Below are positions 22,523 to 32,842 of a stretch of DNA of 48,636 nt, piece by piece. The notes beneath the pieces were generated by a model. That model saw nothing but the letters and a program-made list of their open reading frames with translations, made no database searches and was not told the origin of the DNA. Location: positions 1 to 48,636 of the forward strand of contig JANBPT010000276.1 of NCBI GenBank assembly GCA_027575765.1. Reading direction: 5' to 3'. Within the stretch, counting starts at the first letter, position 1. Every line of letters begins with the position of its first letter. The DNA is from Tieghemiomyces parasiticus (taxonomy: Eukaryota > Kickxellomycota > Dimargaritomycetes > Dimargaritales > Dimargaritaceae). The translations under genes were made by a program, and so were the position numbers.

Positions 22523-24589
22523 TTAGATCAGGCCCTGGCGCTTCAAGTCCTCGTAGGTCTTCTTACTAAACACGTTACCCTCACTGTCCTCAAATTCCTC
22601 AATGTGCTCCGTCTGGTTTTTTTCCGACTTGCGACCGGCCTTCATTTTATCCCAGAGCCGGACAGCGTCCTCAATCCGGGTGATGCCAATGAAGGCGCGG
22701 TCACCCGGGGGAATCCCTAGGCACCGCAGGCCGTGGACATGGCGCCACTCGGTGAAGTGACGATCAAAGTCCTTGCGGCCACGGTATGTGTAGTCTCCGC
22801 AGATTTCGCAATCGTAATTGTGCGACAGTCCGTGTAGTTTGTACAGCCAGTAGGGGATCGGTTTGCCGTCCCACCCTAGAGGTAGCTTGAGTGGGTTATA
22901 GATGGGCTCGTTGTCATCGGATTCATACTGGTCCACATCCACATCCTCCTCTTGGACCTCGGCCTGAAATAGCATGGGGGGTACGCGGGGGAGGAGAGAG
23001 GGGGTCAAGTGGTGATGGTTAGCGATGGGGGGAGGGAAGGCTGAAGCCTAGGCTGCTAAAGCCGGTATCCCCTCGCCGGCTGGTATCTGAGTAAAGTCGA
23101 ACGGCAGCCGGTCAGACCTGCCGATAAATGCAGGTAAACTTACATTTCGCTCCTCCTCGGTAAGGGCCTGCTTGCGCTCGACGTTGGCCCTGGTATCCTC
23201 ACGTTTTTCACCAAGCGCCTCAAGATACTTCGCAATGAGGTACTCCTGCCACGCCACCGCCCGGTCCTTGGCGTCCAACTCGGCCAGCGTCGCTCGCTGG
23301 GCCTGGCGCACAGCCGCTGGATCATCCGCCCGCTGGCCCGTCTGCTCGAGTGCCTTGGCAGCCTTCTGGTGCTTCCGGCTCTTTAGATGGGCGTCGTACA
23401 CCGTCTGTTTGGAGTATTGTTTACGGCAGGCCAGGCAGTAGAGCGGGAACAGTTCCTGTAGCTGGTCGGCCTCGGAAGTTTCCCAGCCGCGGACACGGTG
23501 TTCAGTCCACCGGGTGTCAAAGTCGGTGGCAGCGGCGGATCGGCACCCGGCTACGTCGAAGAGCGGAAGGGCACGCGTAAAGTAGTCCTCGAGATACGTT
23601 TGCAGAGAGGCGAGGTAGTCGCGATAGGCCTGATTCTTACTGGCCCGTGGGATGGCCGCGAAATTGTCTAGTTCTCCCAAGTAAGCGAGGTAGTCCAGTT
23701 TAGGGACATCTTTGAGATTGGCGTACTGCTCGTGTTGCTCATGAAGGTCCAGGTAGCGACCGACGCCCTCCTCACCAGAAAATATGCGGTCGGCCACTGC
23801 GTGGTGGTAGGTACGGGGGTAGAGGTGTCATGGCGAATTAGTGTATGGCCGGCACAACGCCTACGGCGGGGAAGGGGCTAGCAACCCCCCCGCCACACCC
23901 CCGGCTCTCGCGGTAATCGTCCACAAGATTCAGCCTCTTCAGTCTCAACGCCACTATATCCCGGTCGTGCGCAACTTACCCGTCTCCTCAGCCGCATCCT
24001 GCCGCTCGGCCTCCTCAGCCTCCCTGGTAAACATGACCTCCATCGGCTCGACAATCTCATTGGGATACTGCTTATGGTACGCCAGTACGTCTTCGAGTTG
24101 CCGGTAAAACTCGTCAAACTCGCTGGGCCCTTCGATCCGTTTTACAGCCTGGGCCAGCGAGCCATCACGGTCATCGTAAGCCTCCTGGAGTTCCTGACTG
24201 AGGGCGTGAATCCGGTCAATGTACCGCCGAACGGCGTGGTCACGGTTCAGTTTATGCTTGGCCTGAGTGCCGTAGTTGTAAACCGTGGAAGACAGGGGGC
24301 GGTGTAGCACCGGTTGAAAGGGACAAGGGGAAGGGGGGGGGGTAAACAAAGAAAAGTTAGGATGGGCGGCCGGCCTCGCCGGTGCCAATGTGGCACGGTT
24401 TGCCGTAACGGGTGGCATGCTCACGGCAGACTTGTGATCCGGACGTTTGTCAAACTCAATTAATGCGACAAAGCCATCGCCGCTGCAACTTACTGTCGAG
24501 GTCTCCGCCAGATACTGCTGGACGATCGCCTGCTCCGTCCGCTCGATCTCCTCGTGGCGATGACGTTGGGTTTCGATGGGATTGTCCAT
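22523..24589 (-). CDS. SF3A3: Splicing factor 3A subunit 3 (SF3a60/Prp9)
   Basis: U2 snRNP component needed for prespliceosome assembly. Four exons on the minus strand: 24494-24589, 23980-24262, 23144-23796 and 22523-22963. All donors are GTAAGT, phases agree, and the product has 490 residues (human 501). The N-terminus keeps the family helix (QRHRHEEIERTEQ) and the YDDRDG...EGPSEFDEFY block. Exon 3 holds GRYLDLHEQH...LDYLAYL and a C2H2 finger (CLACRKQYSK...HLKSRKH) typical of fungal members in place of the metazoan SAP-like insert. The C-terminus holds IYNPLKLPLGWDGKPIPYWL, a matrin-type zinc finger (CEICG...FDRHFTEWRH.HG.RCLGI) and TYEDLKRQGLI. Joining exon 1 to exon 2 restores the conserved ST-x(6)-RDH spacing, which supports the intron. 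Confidence 0.96.
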
Positions 24590-25464
24590 GTCGGTTGTGT
24601 CGACGTTCAAATGGGGACACGGAGGGAATCAACAAATATTAAAGTATGCAGACAAGGGAAAACGTGGGTGGAAAAAGGGGAAGTTAAATTTAGACGTCAG
24701 TTGAAAAAGTGCAGCCGTCATAACTGTACAAGCAACCGTTGATGGTGGCTTTGGTTCCCCTTCCATGGTGAATTCACACGATTGAACTTGGAAATCTTTT
24801 TGGCCCAGAGAGGCTGTAAACTTCGGAATCACGTCGCGCCCCCTGTGTGTACAGTGTTGTAGGAGGGCTCGACTGCTTTCACGACCCACCCTAGCCGGCC
24901 GGTTATCCAACCAACTTTTATTGACATGGACATCCCCGGCTTATGCGTCGCCAGAGACCCTCCCAAAGAAACGGCAACAGCCTGAGGGGTAACTTCACCA
25001 GCACATAGGTGCGCTCTTCAGTGGTAACTAATGGGGGGGGGACAAGCGGACCCGGTATCGTTGTTACACCACGGCACGGAGAAAAGGATCGGTGCTTGCT
25101 TCGGTTTCATTTGCGTTGAAAGGTATGCCTTTCGATTTAAACAACACCACTCGGTACCGAATCTTACACCAATCAATTGGGCTGTGCCTTCACCCGCTGT
25201 GGAACGTGTAACATGGTTAGCAGAGGGTGTGGGTGGTAAAACCGTACCTCCCTCCCCCACCCCTCAAAGCCTGACGACGCTGTGGCGACGGGGGCGTACT
25301 GCGCTAGATCTTTTCGCGTTTCCAATTATTTTTCTTTCCTTCGTCTGCCCTCCCCTATAAACAGGGTCCTAGCCGGCTGGTTCGTATGTCTTCTTTTTAT
25401 ATTCGACTTTTAGGTATCCCTACCATTGCCTTCATTCCACAGCCTAGTTCAGGTGTCAATAACG
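24590..25464. other. Divergent intergenic region
   Basis: About 0.9 kb between SF3A3 (minus) and the secreted F-box-like protein (plus). It holds the TATA box at 25356-25361 and a CT-rich leader. Short open frames here show no domain. Confidence 0.5.
25356..25361 (+). promoter_or_regulatory. TATA box of the 25465 secreted-protein gene
   Basis: TATAAA in the context CCCCTATAAACAGGG, about 105 bp upstream of the ATG at 25465. Confidence 0.55.
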
Positions 25465-26751
25465 ATGCACTTGGTCACTGTCTTGTCACTATTCGTATTC
25501 GTCGCCACGGACGGGTCTTCTGTCGTCGGGTCCGGCGACGCGGGCTCCACCGCGCCCAGCCAGTTGCTAGGTTTGCCTGCCGAAGTCCATATGAATATCG
25601 CTGCCCGTCTCAACTACGATGACCACTACGGCTACGCCGGTGCCTCCCGCTACACGCGGATGATGGCTGCAAACGAACCGTCCTTCGCGGAGGCTATGGT
25701 AAGTGTTAGTAAAGGGCTGATCCTTATTCCTGACATGCCAGGTCCAATATCTGATCCGATCTGAACAGGGCTAGTCTAACCATGCCTGGATACGCTATTC
25801 TGACCGTTTTCTCTTAACGTTGGCTATGGTACCCCCCCCCTCTCAACTCGTAAACAGACTCGCTACAACCATTATAGTGCCCTGATTGCCAACCTCCGAG
25901 GGCTTATTCACCTCCGAACCCACGACCTGGCGGCGGTCGAGCCACGTTACGACTATCCCGCTATCTATAACTCCCTGTCGCAGGTCCTACGCACTGTGGT
26001 CATCACCAACCTAGGTGACCTCTGTGACAGTCAACTTAAGCAGCCAAGCCGCGGCTCTCGATACAATCTGCACCGTCACCCTCCCGCCTGTGCACACTAT
26101 AACAAGGTATCCCACCATACCCGTTTCGTCGACATGACAGCCATGTCGGCCATTGGCCGTTACGAACTCTTTCCTTACTACGCACTCATACAATGGGGTG
26201 ACACCACAGAGATCGTCGACATGTACAACCGTCTCAATGAGTTACGCCACCGACCAGAGTTCGCAGCTGCTTACCAGGAGGATAGTTATTGGAATACTGG
26301 GCTCCGACAGGACCTGGAAGACTACGGGGTCAACTGGGACATGTTAATTTACATGTTTACCGAGTGCTGGCTCCCCACTTGGTTAGTGTTCACGTTGACC
26401 GCCGCAGGAAAGGGTGCCGCCCTCGATCAGTTCTTGAGTGTGACTGCCGCGTCCTCGTCCGTGATACCCGCCCACTTGGCGCTGGCCTACGTCCTTCAGC
26501 TGGAGCATGGTGCCACTTTGGATGACGTGGCTGGGATGCCGCGGGCAGCAGACCTTGATCGGCACCAGCTCTACAACTGCGCCCTCATCGGGGGGTTCGG
26601 ATTGGCAGCCAGTGTTCTACGTAAAGATCTAGAGGTGAGGGCTGACCGCAACGAATCGCTTCATCGTCCCTGCATCGTGCCCCTCTATAACAAGCACTAC
26701 TTTGGAATGAATGGCAGCCATCGCCTTCGGGTCAAGTTCTTTGTCAACTAG
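25465..26751 (+). CDS. Secreted protein with N-terminal F-box-like motif, unknown function
   Basis: Exons 25465-25698 and 25858-26751, with donor GTAAGT, acceptor AACAG and a phase 0 junction; 375 residues. Residues 1 to about 20 (MHLVTVLSLFVFVATDG) look like a signal peptide. Residues about 34-66 (QLLGLPAEVHMNIAARL and on through ASRYTRMM) match the F-box pattern L-x-LP-x-E-x4-I-x2-L...S. The rest is helical, Tyr/Leu-rich, with no family I recognise. An F-box normally binds Skp1 in the cytosol, so its combination with a secretion signal is odd. Either the protein is delivered into another cell, the signal is not used, or the match is a structural relic. A similar exon layout (short signal-peptide exon, phase 0 intron, long second exon) is seen in the gene at 41914-43400. 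The gene converges with UVDE, about 176 bp apart. Confidence 0.75.
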
Positions 26752-26927
26752 GAGTATTAAGGGTGCCATGCGGCAACACATCGGGGGACGTGGGACATGT
26801 GCCACAATTTTGTTTCTGATCGCATAAACACTAAGAATATGGTAACCAAGAGTGGTACTCTTACAGTTATTTATTAAAGTATCAGTATCCTCAAGCTCTA
26901 AAAGTGATCTTAAAACCCCGTTTATTA

Positions 26928-28562
26928 TCAGGCCGCTGTGGACCGGCCGGCACGCCGCGTGGCCCGTGTCGTCCGCTTAGTTGGCGTCTCACCGGCCATT
27001 TGTAAAAGCGTTGCAGACTTCGACGAGGTTTGAAGCCTGGCGGTGCCGCGTCGAGACGCCGTAGGGCGGGGCACGTAGGCGTCCCCCTCACCATCTCCAT
27101 CGCTCGACGACGACAGCGTACCGTACCCATCATCACCCGAGTCAGTGATCGTCGGCGATACCGGTTTGGGCGCTGACCGCTTTGTCTTTTCAATAGCCCG
27201 GCCTGAACGTTTAGCCTTGACCATTGTCACCCCCTCCTTCTCTTCCACTGTCGCCTTCATTGTAGTGGAGGCCGGATGGTCCTCGTCGATGATGACGCCG
27301 TGGTCGTCGCAGCAGGTGGCAACTACTTTCTCGTCCATTTCAGCGACGTGGGAAGCGGCGACAGCCGCTGTGGTAGACTTTCTAGCCCGTCCTTTAGAAC
27401 GTGAATTGGTCTTCACCGTCTCTGCCGGGTCGTCGCCTGTCGCTTCACCTTTAGTCACGGCGACATCTACCGTCTCGGTGGTAACGTCCTTCCGCGGACT
27501 CTTTGCTTTCCTTTTCTTTGCTGGACTGGTCTCGGATTTCCCGTGGCGGCGGTCCTTGACACGTAAGGTTTCGACGGCGGCGGGGGCACGCACGACCTTG
27601 GGGTTAACGGGGGCCAATCCATAAAGCCGGTACAATTGGAATACGGCCTGTTCCTTATCTTTGGCTTCTATCATTAGGTCCACGTCAGGTTCGCAAGGCG
27701 GAAGCTGGACAACGCGATCGGAATGTGCCCGTCGTTCCATTGGGGTGACCGCGCCAGCACGGCTTTCGGAATAGTGTTGCTTGGGCCGAATCCCACGGCG
27801 CTCCCAGATGGCACGGATGGCCGGGAGGTGCTGGAGCGGAGAGTCGGCGCTAGGGTTGATGGCGTCGTGGTGCCAGTCAAATACCAACGGGATAGACAGT
27901 TTATCGCAAATTGGGAGCAGATCTGCCACCGAGTAGCAAATCTCGTCATTCTCGAGGACCAGTCGAGCCTGTGCTGAGGTACTCAGTTTGGGGAAATTCT
28001 GTTCGAACCGGGCCAGTGCCGCCGCCTTGTCGCCGTACACGCCGCCCATGTGGATAATCATGACCGAGTCAACGGGCATATCCATGTAGTCCAGGATGCG
28101 GGCGTGTAAATCGAGCTCGAGGATGCTGTTGTTGATGACCTTGGCCGTAGGTGAGCCCAGTTGGTTGAATTGCCCGGGGTGGAAGGTAAGACGGTGACCC
28201 AGCTGTTTGGCCAAGGCCCCGGCGCGGTGCAGGTCCTCCCGGGCGAATTCAATGTCGTAGCCAAACTCCGGATGCGATGCGAACGGAAAGATCTCGCTGG
28301 AGAGCCGCATGAACCGGATGTGGTTCCGCTCGTTCCACTCGAGCATCGGTATGATATCACGGACGTTGGCCAGGGCCAGTTCGCGGACGAAGTCCAGGCC
28401 TTTGGTCTTGAGTGTGTCAAGTCGGCAGGTCCGCGAGCAAAATACGGAGGGCTTCTGGGCGCGCAGGACCGTGTTGAGACAGGCGTAACCTAGACGGCCT
28501 CGGAAGTCAGTAGTGAGCGCATCGGTAGCCGCTGCTGCCTTGGTGGTGGGAGCGGCAGTCAT
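26928..28562 (-). CDS. UVE1: UV damage endonuclease (UVDE/Uve1)
   Basis: Initiates alternative excision repair by nicking DNA 5' to UV photoproducts and other lesions; nuclear and/or mitochondrial in fungi. Single exon of 544 residues from the ATG at 28562 (the frame extends further upstream but has no ATG there). The TIM-barrel UvdE domain spans about 20-320: RGRLGYACLN, FRMRxSSEIFPF-like FMRLSSEIFPF, LTFHPGQFNQLGSP (metal His), VMIIHMGGVYGDK (metal His), LVLENDEI (Glu), VFDWHHDAIN (Asp/His), an HYSESR...HSDRV block (His) and LMIEAKDKEQA (Glu). All metal ligands appear present. The last 200 residues or so are a Lys/Arg/Ser/Thr-rich tail (KKRKAKSPRKD and similar) that may hold a nuclear localisation signal. 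Known fungal Uve1 carries its extension N-terminally, whereas here it is C-terminal. Confidence 0.96.
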   Translation of the reverse strand: MTAAPTTKAAAATDALTTDFRGRLGYACLNTVLRAQKPSVFCSRTCRLDTLKTKGLDFVRELALANVRDIIPMLEWNERNHIRFMRLSSEIFPFASHPEFGYDIEFAREDLHRAGALAKQLGHRLTFHPGQFNQLGSPTAKVINNSILELDLHARILDYMDMPVDSVMIIHMGGVYGDKAAALARFEQNFPKLSTSAQARLVLENDEICYSVADLLPICDKLSIPLVFDWHHDAINPSADSPLQHLPAIRAIWERRGIRPKQHYSESRAGAVTPMERRAHSDRVVQLPPCEPDVDLMIEAKDKEQAVFQLYRLYGLAPVNPKVVRAPAAVETLRVKDRRHGKSETSPAKKRKAKSPRKDVTTETVDVAVTKGEATGDDPAETVKTNSRSKGRARKSTTAAVAASHVAEMDEKVVATCCDDHGVIIDEDHPASTTMKATVEEKEGVTMVKAKRSGRAIEKTKRSAPKPVSPTITDSGDDGYGTLSSSSDGDGEGDAYVPRPTASRRGTARLQTSSKSATLLQMAGETPTKRTTRATRRAGRSTAA

Positions 28563-30828
28563 GGTGGTATGCAGGTGCCGAGTACCTGGGCGAGGTTCGC
28601 TGGCAGCGAATGGGTGGACAGCAACGAGGTACGGCACGGGCCGAATACCAACGAGACTAGCAGCGGCACGAGCGGTGGTAGGAGCACGGAGAAACAGGGT
28701 GGACTGCTGCGTGAGCTTGCACGCACTGGTCGTGATAGTATTCCAAAAGAGTATAAACGGCGCAGTAGATCACTATTCGAAGGGGGTGCCGGTAAAAGCA
28801 GCCAGGGTATGGAAAACAAGGTACGCTAGCCGGTGAGTTTTACGGAATATAAAAGTAGAGTTGGTATAAGCACAAGAAGGGGAAAGCGTAGTTGCAGAAA
28901 AATAATCGATAAATAAGGAGTTGGATGCAGTTGCGTACAGGCTAGTTGTTAAAAAACTTAACTGGAAAGTACAGGTTAGCGATATTCCCTGGAGACAGAG
29001 CCGCAGCAGCGCCGCGTGGTCGGCTCCCTATCGACCACTCGGCAAGTTAACGTTGATGGGCGTTGACGGGCTGAAGCGAGAGAATGGGTCAGTGACGCCC
29101 AATGACGCCGGCGGTGGTGCAAAGTGGGCCTGTATGGACTCCCAGATGCGGCGTCAAGTTACGCTCCGAAGACAGCCAGTCAGAGAGTACAGCGGCAAAC
29201 CCAAACACTCGTCGAGATTCTGTTATGGGTCAAACGTGGCGACTGAAAAGTAAGGTTTTGGAGAAGGGTGACGCTCCTCCTCCTCCCACAGCTTTGAGCG
29301 CGCTAATTATCTGAATGAAAAGGCACGATGTTCTCATTGTTCGAGAGGCGAAGGAAGACAAGCTCAGGGGCTGGGCCCGCTCCTACAAGAGAGCAAGTCA
29401 ATTTTCGATTTCAAGGGGTTGCAGGGGTTTGGGTCGTTCTTCGTGTGATCCAGTCTATCCCCCTTCCTTCCTGGGCGCCTTAGGTCATTGGTGACCCCCT
29501 CGGTTGATGGTGCAGATCGGGACTTACCTACTGAAATAGGCGATGACTACCCGTCAGTGCTATATTAGAACCGATAGAACCATCCAAATTCTTAGACCTT
29601 GACACGTCAGCTGCTTCCCCCCTGATGTCAACAGCCGCCGCTCGATCGTAACAGAGTACGTAGTCCGGGAGAGGAGGAGGAGCCAGTTTATTTAACGTCG
29701 TGTAAAAACATGCGACTCTCATGTGTGTGTAGCAAGGCCGCCTTACATACAGCTTATAATACTAATAAAAACTCCGGTGTGGAGAAAACGTGGTTCGGAT
29801 GGCTATGGAATGGCAGGCACCCCAAGATGGGGGGTGTGGAGAGGTAGGGAGGGTAGAAGATGTGTGGAGGTGGGGAAGCGAGGGTGGGCCATCGGGTGTA
29901 GAATAGGGGTTGCTTGCTGAGGCAGCGCGTCCAACTGCGGTGGATTGACAAGGCGAGAATGTGGCGGTGGTGGTGGCAGGAGGGAGGGGTGTCTGCGGTT
30001 ATTGAGAAGGTCAGGGTGGCAGCTGATTGTAAGAAGGGGCGGCCTGCGGCGTCAGTAGGGAGTTTGCGGGTTAGGTTGCAGTATTGGATGGTGTGAGGTT
30101 GGGTGAGGCTTGTCTGACATCAGGCGCGCCGTAAGGGTGGGCCGAATAATGTGCCGATGAGCCGAGCCGTTCTCAGACGGCCAGGTACCATGGTCAGTTG
30201 GCATACTGGGGGTAACACTTGCTTCCGGGACCTATCCAGCCGGTCGACTGGTTTGCTGCACGGGTCTAGCCTAGTGGAGGAATTTTAGACAATAATGGAT
30301 AAGCTATCAACCGAGGAGGGTTGCGAGCGAGCGGGCCATAGGTAAATCAGATGTTGAAATATATGGATTTAGTGCATACATATAATAGTAGGAATTAGCG
30401 GGACGTACATCTAAATACTTTGAACTGGCAGTCAGGAGAACATTTCGTGCTACGCTGGGCTTGGCCTTGACTTCCTCAGGGGGTAGATCGTAAACCCGAC
30501 GTATTAGGCGCAGATTCGATGGCAGAGTGCTTTCACCATGAGGATTTCAACGCCAGACACCTTCCTAACTTTACTGTAGACCTATCATATACATATGGGT
30601 TAGGTTTACAACATTGTTTTTTTCCGCTGATTACATCTTTTGCCCTTAGGATGCTTCCGGGTAGGCCCATATTTCACAATTAAAAAGTTGCATGTCCTTA
30701 AAAAATATCAGTCACGCTAGGGATCCTATGTCACTATGACTCTTAGGCACCCCGCAGAAATATCGCCAGGAAGGAAAATTAAAAACAAGTGCAACGACAA
30801 TAAAATAAAGCAATAGGTTATACAAAAA
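28563..30828. other. 2.3-kb gene-free stretch
   Basis: This is the upstream region of UVDE followed by DNA without a supported gene. Open frames near 28.5-28.8 kb on both strands mirror each other in Ser/Arg-rich, non-domain sequence. From about 30.3 kb the DNA is AT-rich. Confidence 0.45.
30824..30828 (-). terminator. RNA polymerase III T-run terminator
   Basis: TTTTT on the minus strand immediately after the 3' end of the 5S rRNA gene, the standard Pol III stop signal. Confidence 0.8.
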
Positions 30829-30944
30829 GCTGCGGCACCGACTATTCCCAAGTGGTCACCCACCTTAGTACTAAATCGGCTGAAAGATGCTTAACTTCGC
30901 AGATCTAACGGGATGCGGTGCTTACAACTTCATATGGCCGCAAC
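30829..30944 (-). rRNA. 5S rRNA: 5S ribosomal RNA gene
   Basis: On the minus strand the sequence begins GTTGCGGCCATATG and contains the conserved AAGCACCGCATCCCGTTAGA, TCTGCGAAGTTAAGCATC, TTAGTACTAAGGTGGGTGAC and CACTTGGGAATA blocks of fungal 5S RNA. The ends (GTTGCGGC and GCCGCAGC) pair over eight positions as helix I. A TTTTT run directly downstream (30824-30828) fits a Pol III terminator. The internal promoter region (A-box-like to C-box) is intact, so it looks functional. It is a lone copy here, not next to 18S/28S genes, consistent with dispersed 5S genes in many fungi. Confidence 0.95.
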
Positions 30945-31127
30945 TGTCGAAGTTTGGGGTGAATAAATACTTGACGTTGCATAAAAGCAACATATCGCAT
31001 TCTGATTGGTCAATACCTTCGCCCTTAAGTTTCCGACATTGATTTACACCGTTGCCTGGAATGCCCGTGAGAGCAGCACCCTTTCACGTGGTTGACTGGC
31101 ACACAGGTTTGGTATGCCATATGCAGC

Positions 31128-31141
31128 TATATATATATATA
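31128..31141. repeat. Short (TA)n microsatellite
   Basis: An alternating TA tract between the 5S gene and the 3' end of BABAM1, in AT-rich DNA. Confidence 0.7.
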
Positions 31142-31498
31142 ATTACGTGGAGCTATCTAATTCAAGGATGATTCATGATCATGACTATTTTTTGATGGTG
31201 TTGACACTTCATGTCAATGTAGGTCACTGTGCTATGGGACTGAGCCCGTCCCCAGAGCTAAGCACCATAGATAATATCTCAGCTCACCAGGAGGCGTAGT
31301 ACTGTATCCAAAGCGAAACGAGCTCTATTCAGTGGCCCGTGTACTGCCTAAATTGGGAGTCGTGCCTAAAGCTTGTCAAGGGAGCCTCTTACTCGCATCA
31401 GATAGTATGTAGTACTAGATATGCTGAATTATCTAGCTCTTCGGTTTTTATAATGGCAATCCTGGCCAAGGCCCGAGGCCTTACCACTCTGGTCGTAA

Positions 31499-32430
31499 TC
31501 ATGGTGAGACAAAGCGGAAGTCGCAGTTCTCTTGCTTTGGGCGTACGTTCGCGTTAGCCAGCAGTTTGACCATTGCTTGTAGGTACCTTCGTGAACTCTT
31601 GTTCACTTCGAAAAAGTAACCAGGGGCCTTGGTGCTCTCCAGGGTCGTCCACAAGTCATACACTTTCTGTAAGGGGTGAACGTATGGCCCAATTATGTGT
31701 GAAGTGGGGGGGTATAACAGCGATCGTAAGATCATTAATAATGTGGCGACAGGATAGTATCCTATTCTTTGAGAGCGAAACCGGACTTGTGGCGTTGGCA
31801 GCTGGAGACTCCTCTGGACAACCGCCAGATCTCCTAAAAGTATGCCTGGAGGTATGGGAACTTTACCTGCGGGTCAATTTCGGAGCTCTTACGCCGGTGC
31901 AGGAATATGAGGTCCAAAGTTAGCCGTGGATTGGTGCCATGGGTTACCATCACGTCGGTGATTCCGCTAGGGACGACGTTACTGCGGCCGTAGATACAAA
32001 TTACGCGGGGGCTGCGGGCGCGTAACCGTACAGCATTCTGCTCCACCGTCATAAACAGTGTCCGCACGTCGAGGTCCTGGTAGTGGCCCGTGGTGGTCAA
32101 TTCGTCAATTACCGCAAAGAGAAGGTCACAGTCGGCCGAAAAGTCCATCAGCCACTCGGCCCGCTCCTTCAGGAGGCAGAGGGCGAACTGTGGACCCGAT
32201 GCGGTCGACTTGCTATCGCCGCCAGCGACGGTGGCGGTGGCAAGGCGCAGTTTGGTCGCAACAAACATCTTGAGCAGTCGCTTGGTAAGGGCCATGCGGG
32301 TGCAGGCGTCGATGGACGGAGCGGGAAGTAGTACGTCGTCCATTTCGTCGTGGACGTCAATGCAGAGTACGATACGTTCACCAGTCTCCTCGACGGTGGA
32401 CGGCGGTTGCGTGACGGACATTGTAGGCAT
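31499..32430 (-). CDS. BABAM1: BABAM1/MERIT40-like BRISC and BRCA1-A complex subunit
   Basis: VWA-like scaffold of the K63-deubiquitinase BRISC (and, in animals, BRCA1-A). Exons on the minus strand: 31867-32430 and 31499-31666. The donor GTAAAG and acceptor TTACAG join in phase 0, giving ...EIDPQ-KVYDLWTTLES...; 243 residues. The VWA core begins ERIVLCIDVHDEMDD, corresponding to the human stretch that starts KVIICLDLSEEM. Next come KRLLKMFVATKLRL, FALCLLKERAEWLMDFSAD, the DLDVRTLF segment, RVICIYGRS and LTLDLIFLH. Exon 2 supplies the C-terminal strand-helix unit (YFFEVNKSSRRYLQAMVKLL) that matches the human YKYEVALAG...NCMAKLLAH region. Without exon 2 the protein would look truncated. The gene is divergent from the OCA-type gene, with about 410 bp between the ATGs. 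Confidence 0.88.
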
Positions 32431-32842
32431 GACGAAGGGGTAGAATGGGGTGGCGTCGGTGAGTTAACCAAGAATCTTCCATGGATGGTGGGTACACTAA
32501 TGGCCCGACGAGAGGCAGATTACGGGGAAGGGCTCTGGCTAGCGATGGGAGAGGCGGAGTTATCCACAGTAGGCAATGCGTACGAGAAATGTGACCAAGG
32601 TAAATTTCACTAGAATTGTAGCTCTACTTCCTTTGTGAGGGGGTTGGATTGCGACTCAGCCAGTAATCTCTGCACTCGAGAATGCACTGATACACGCACC
32701 ATTCCTTCCTTTCCGTTCCGCTTGTCGTTGCCATTGGCGTGGCCCACGCCTCCGTTACACAGTATCGCCTCACTGCTCTATACCTTATGCTCAACCTTGC
32801 TCCCTCCTTCCCCTCATTTGCTTAGCCTTACCTGCCGTCACC

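Noticed and set aside
28921..29253. 110-codon frame on the plus strand
   Set aside because: Arg/Ser/Trp-rich mixture without a domain. No ATG at its stated start, which is TTG-like, and no splice partners.
30255..30290. TAGCCTAGTGG matching a tRNA A box
   Set aside because: No B box or cloverleaf follows within 60 bases.
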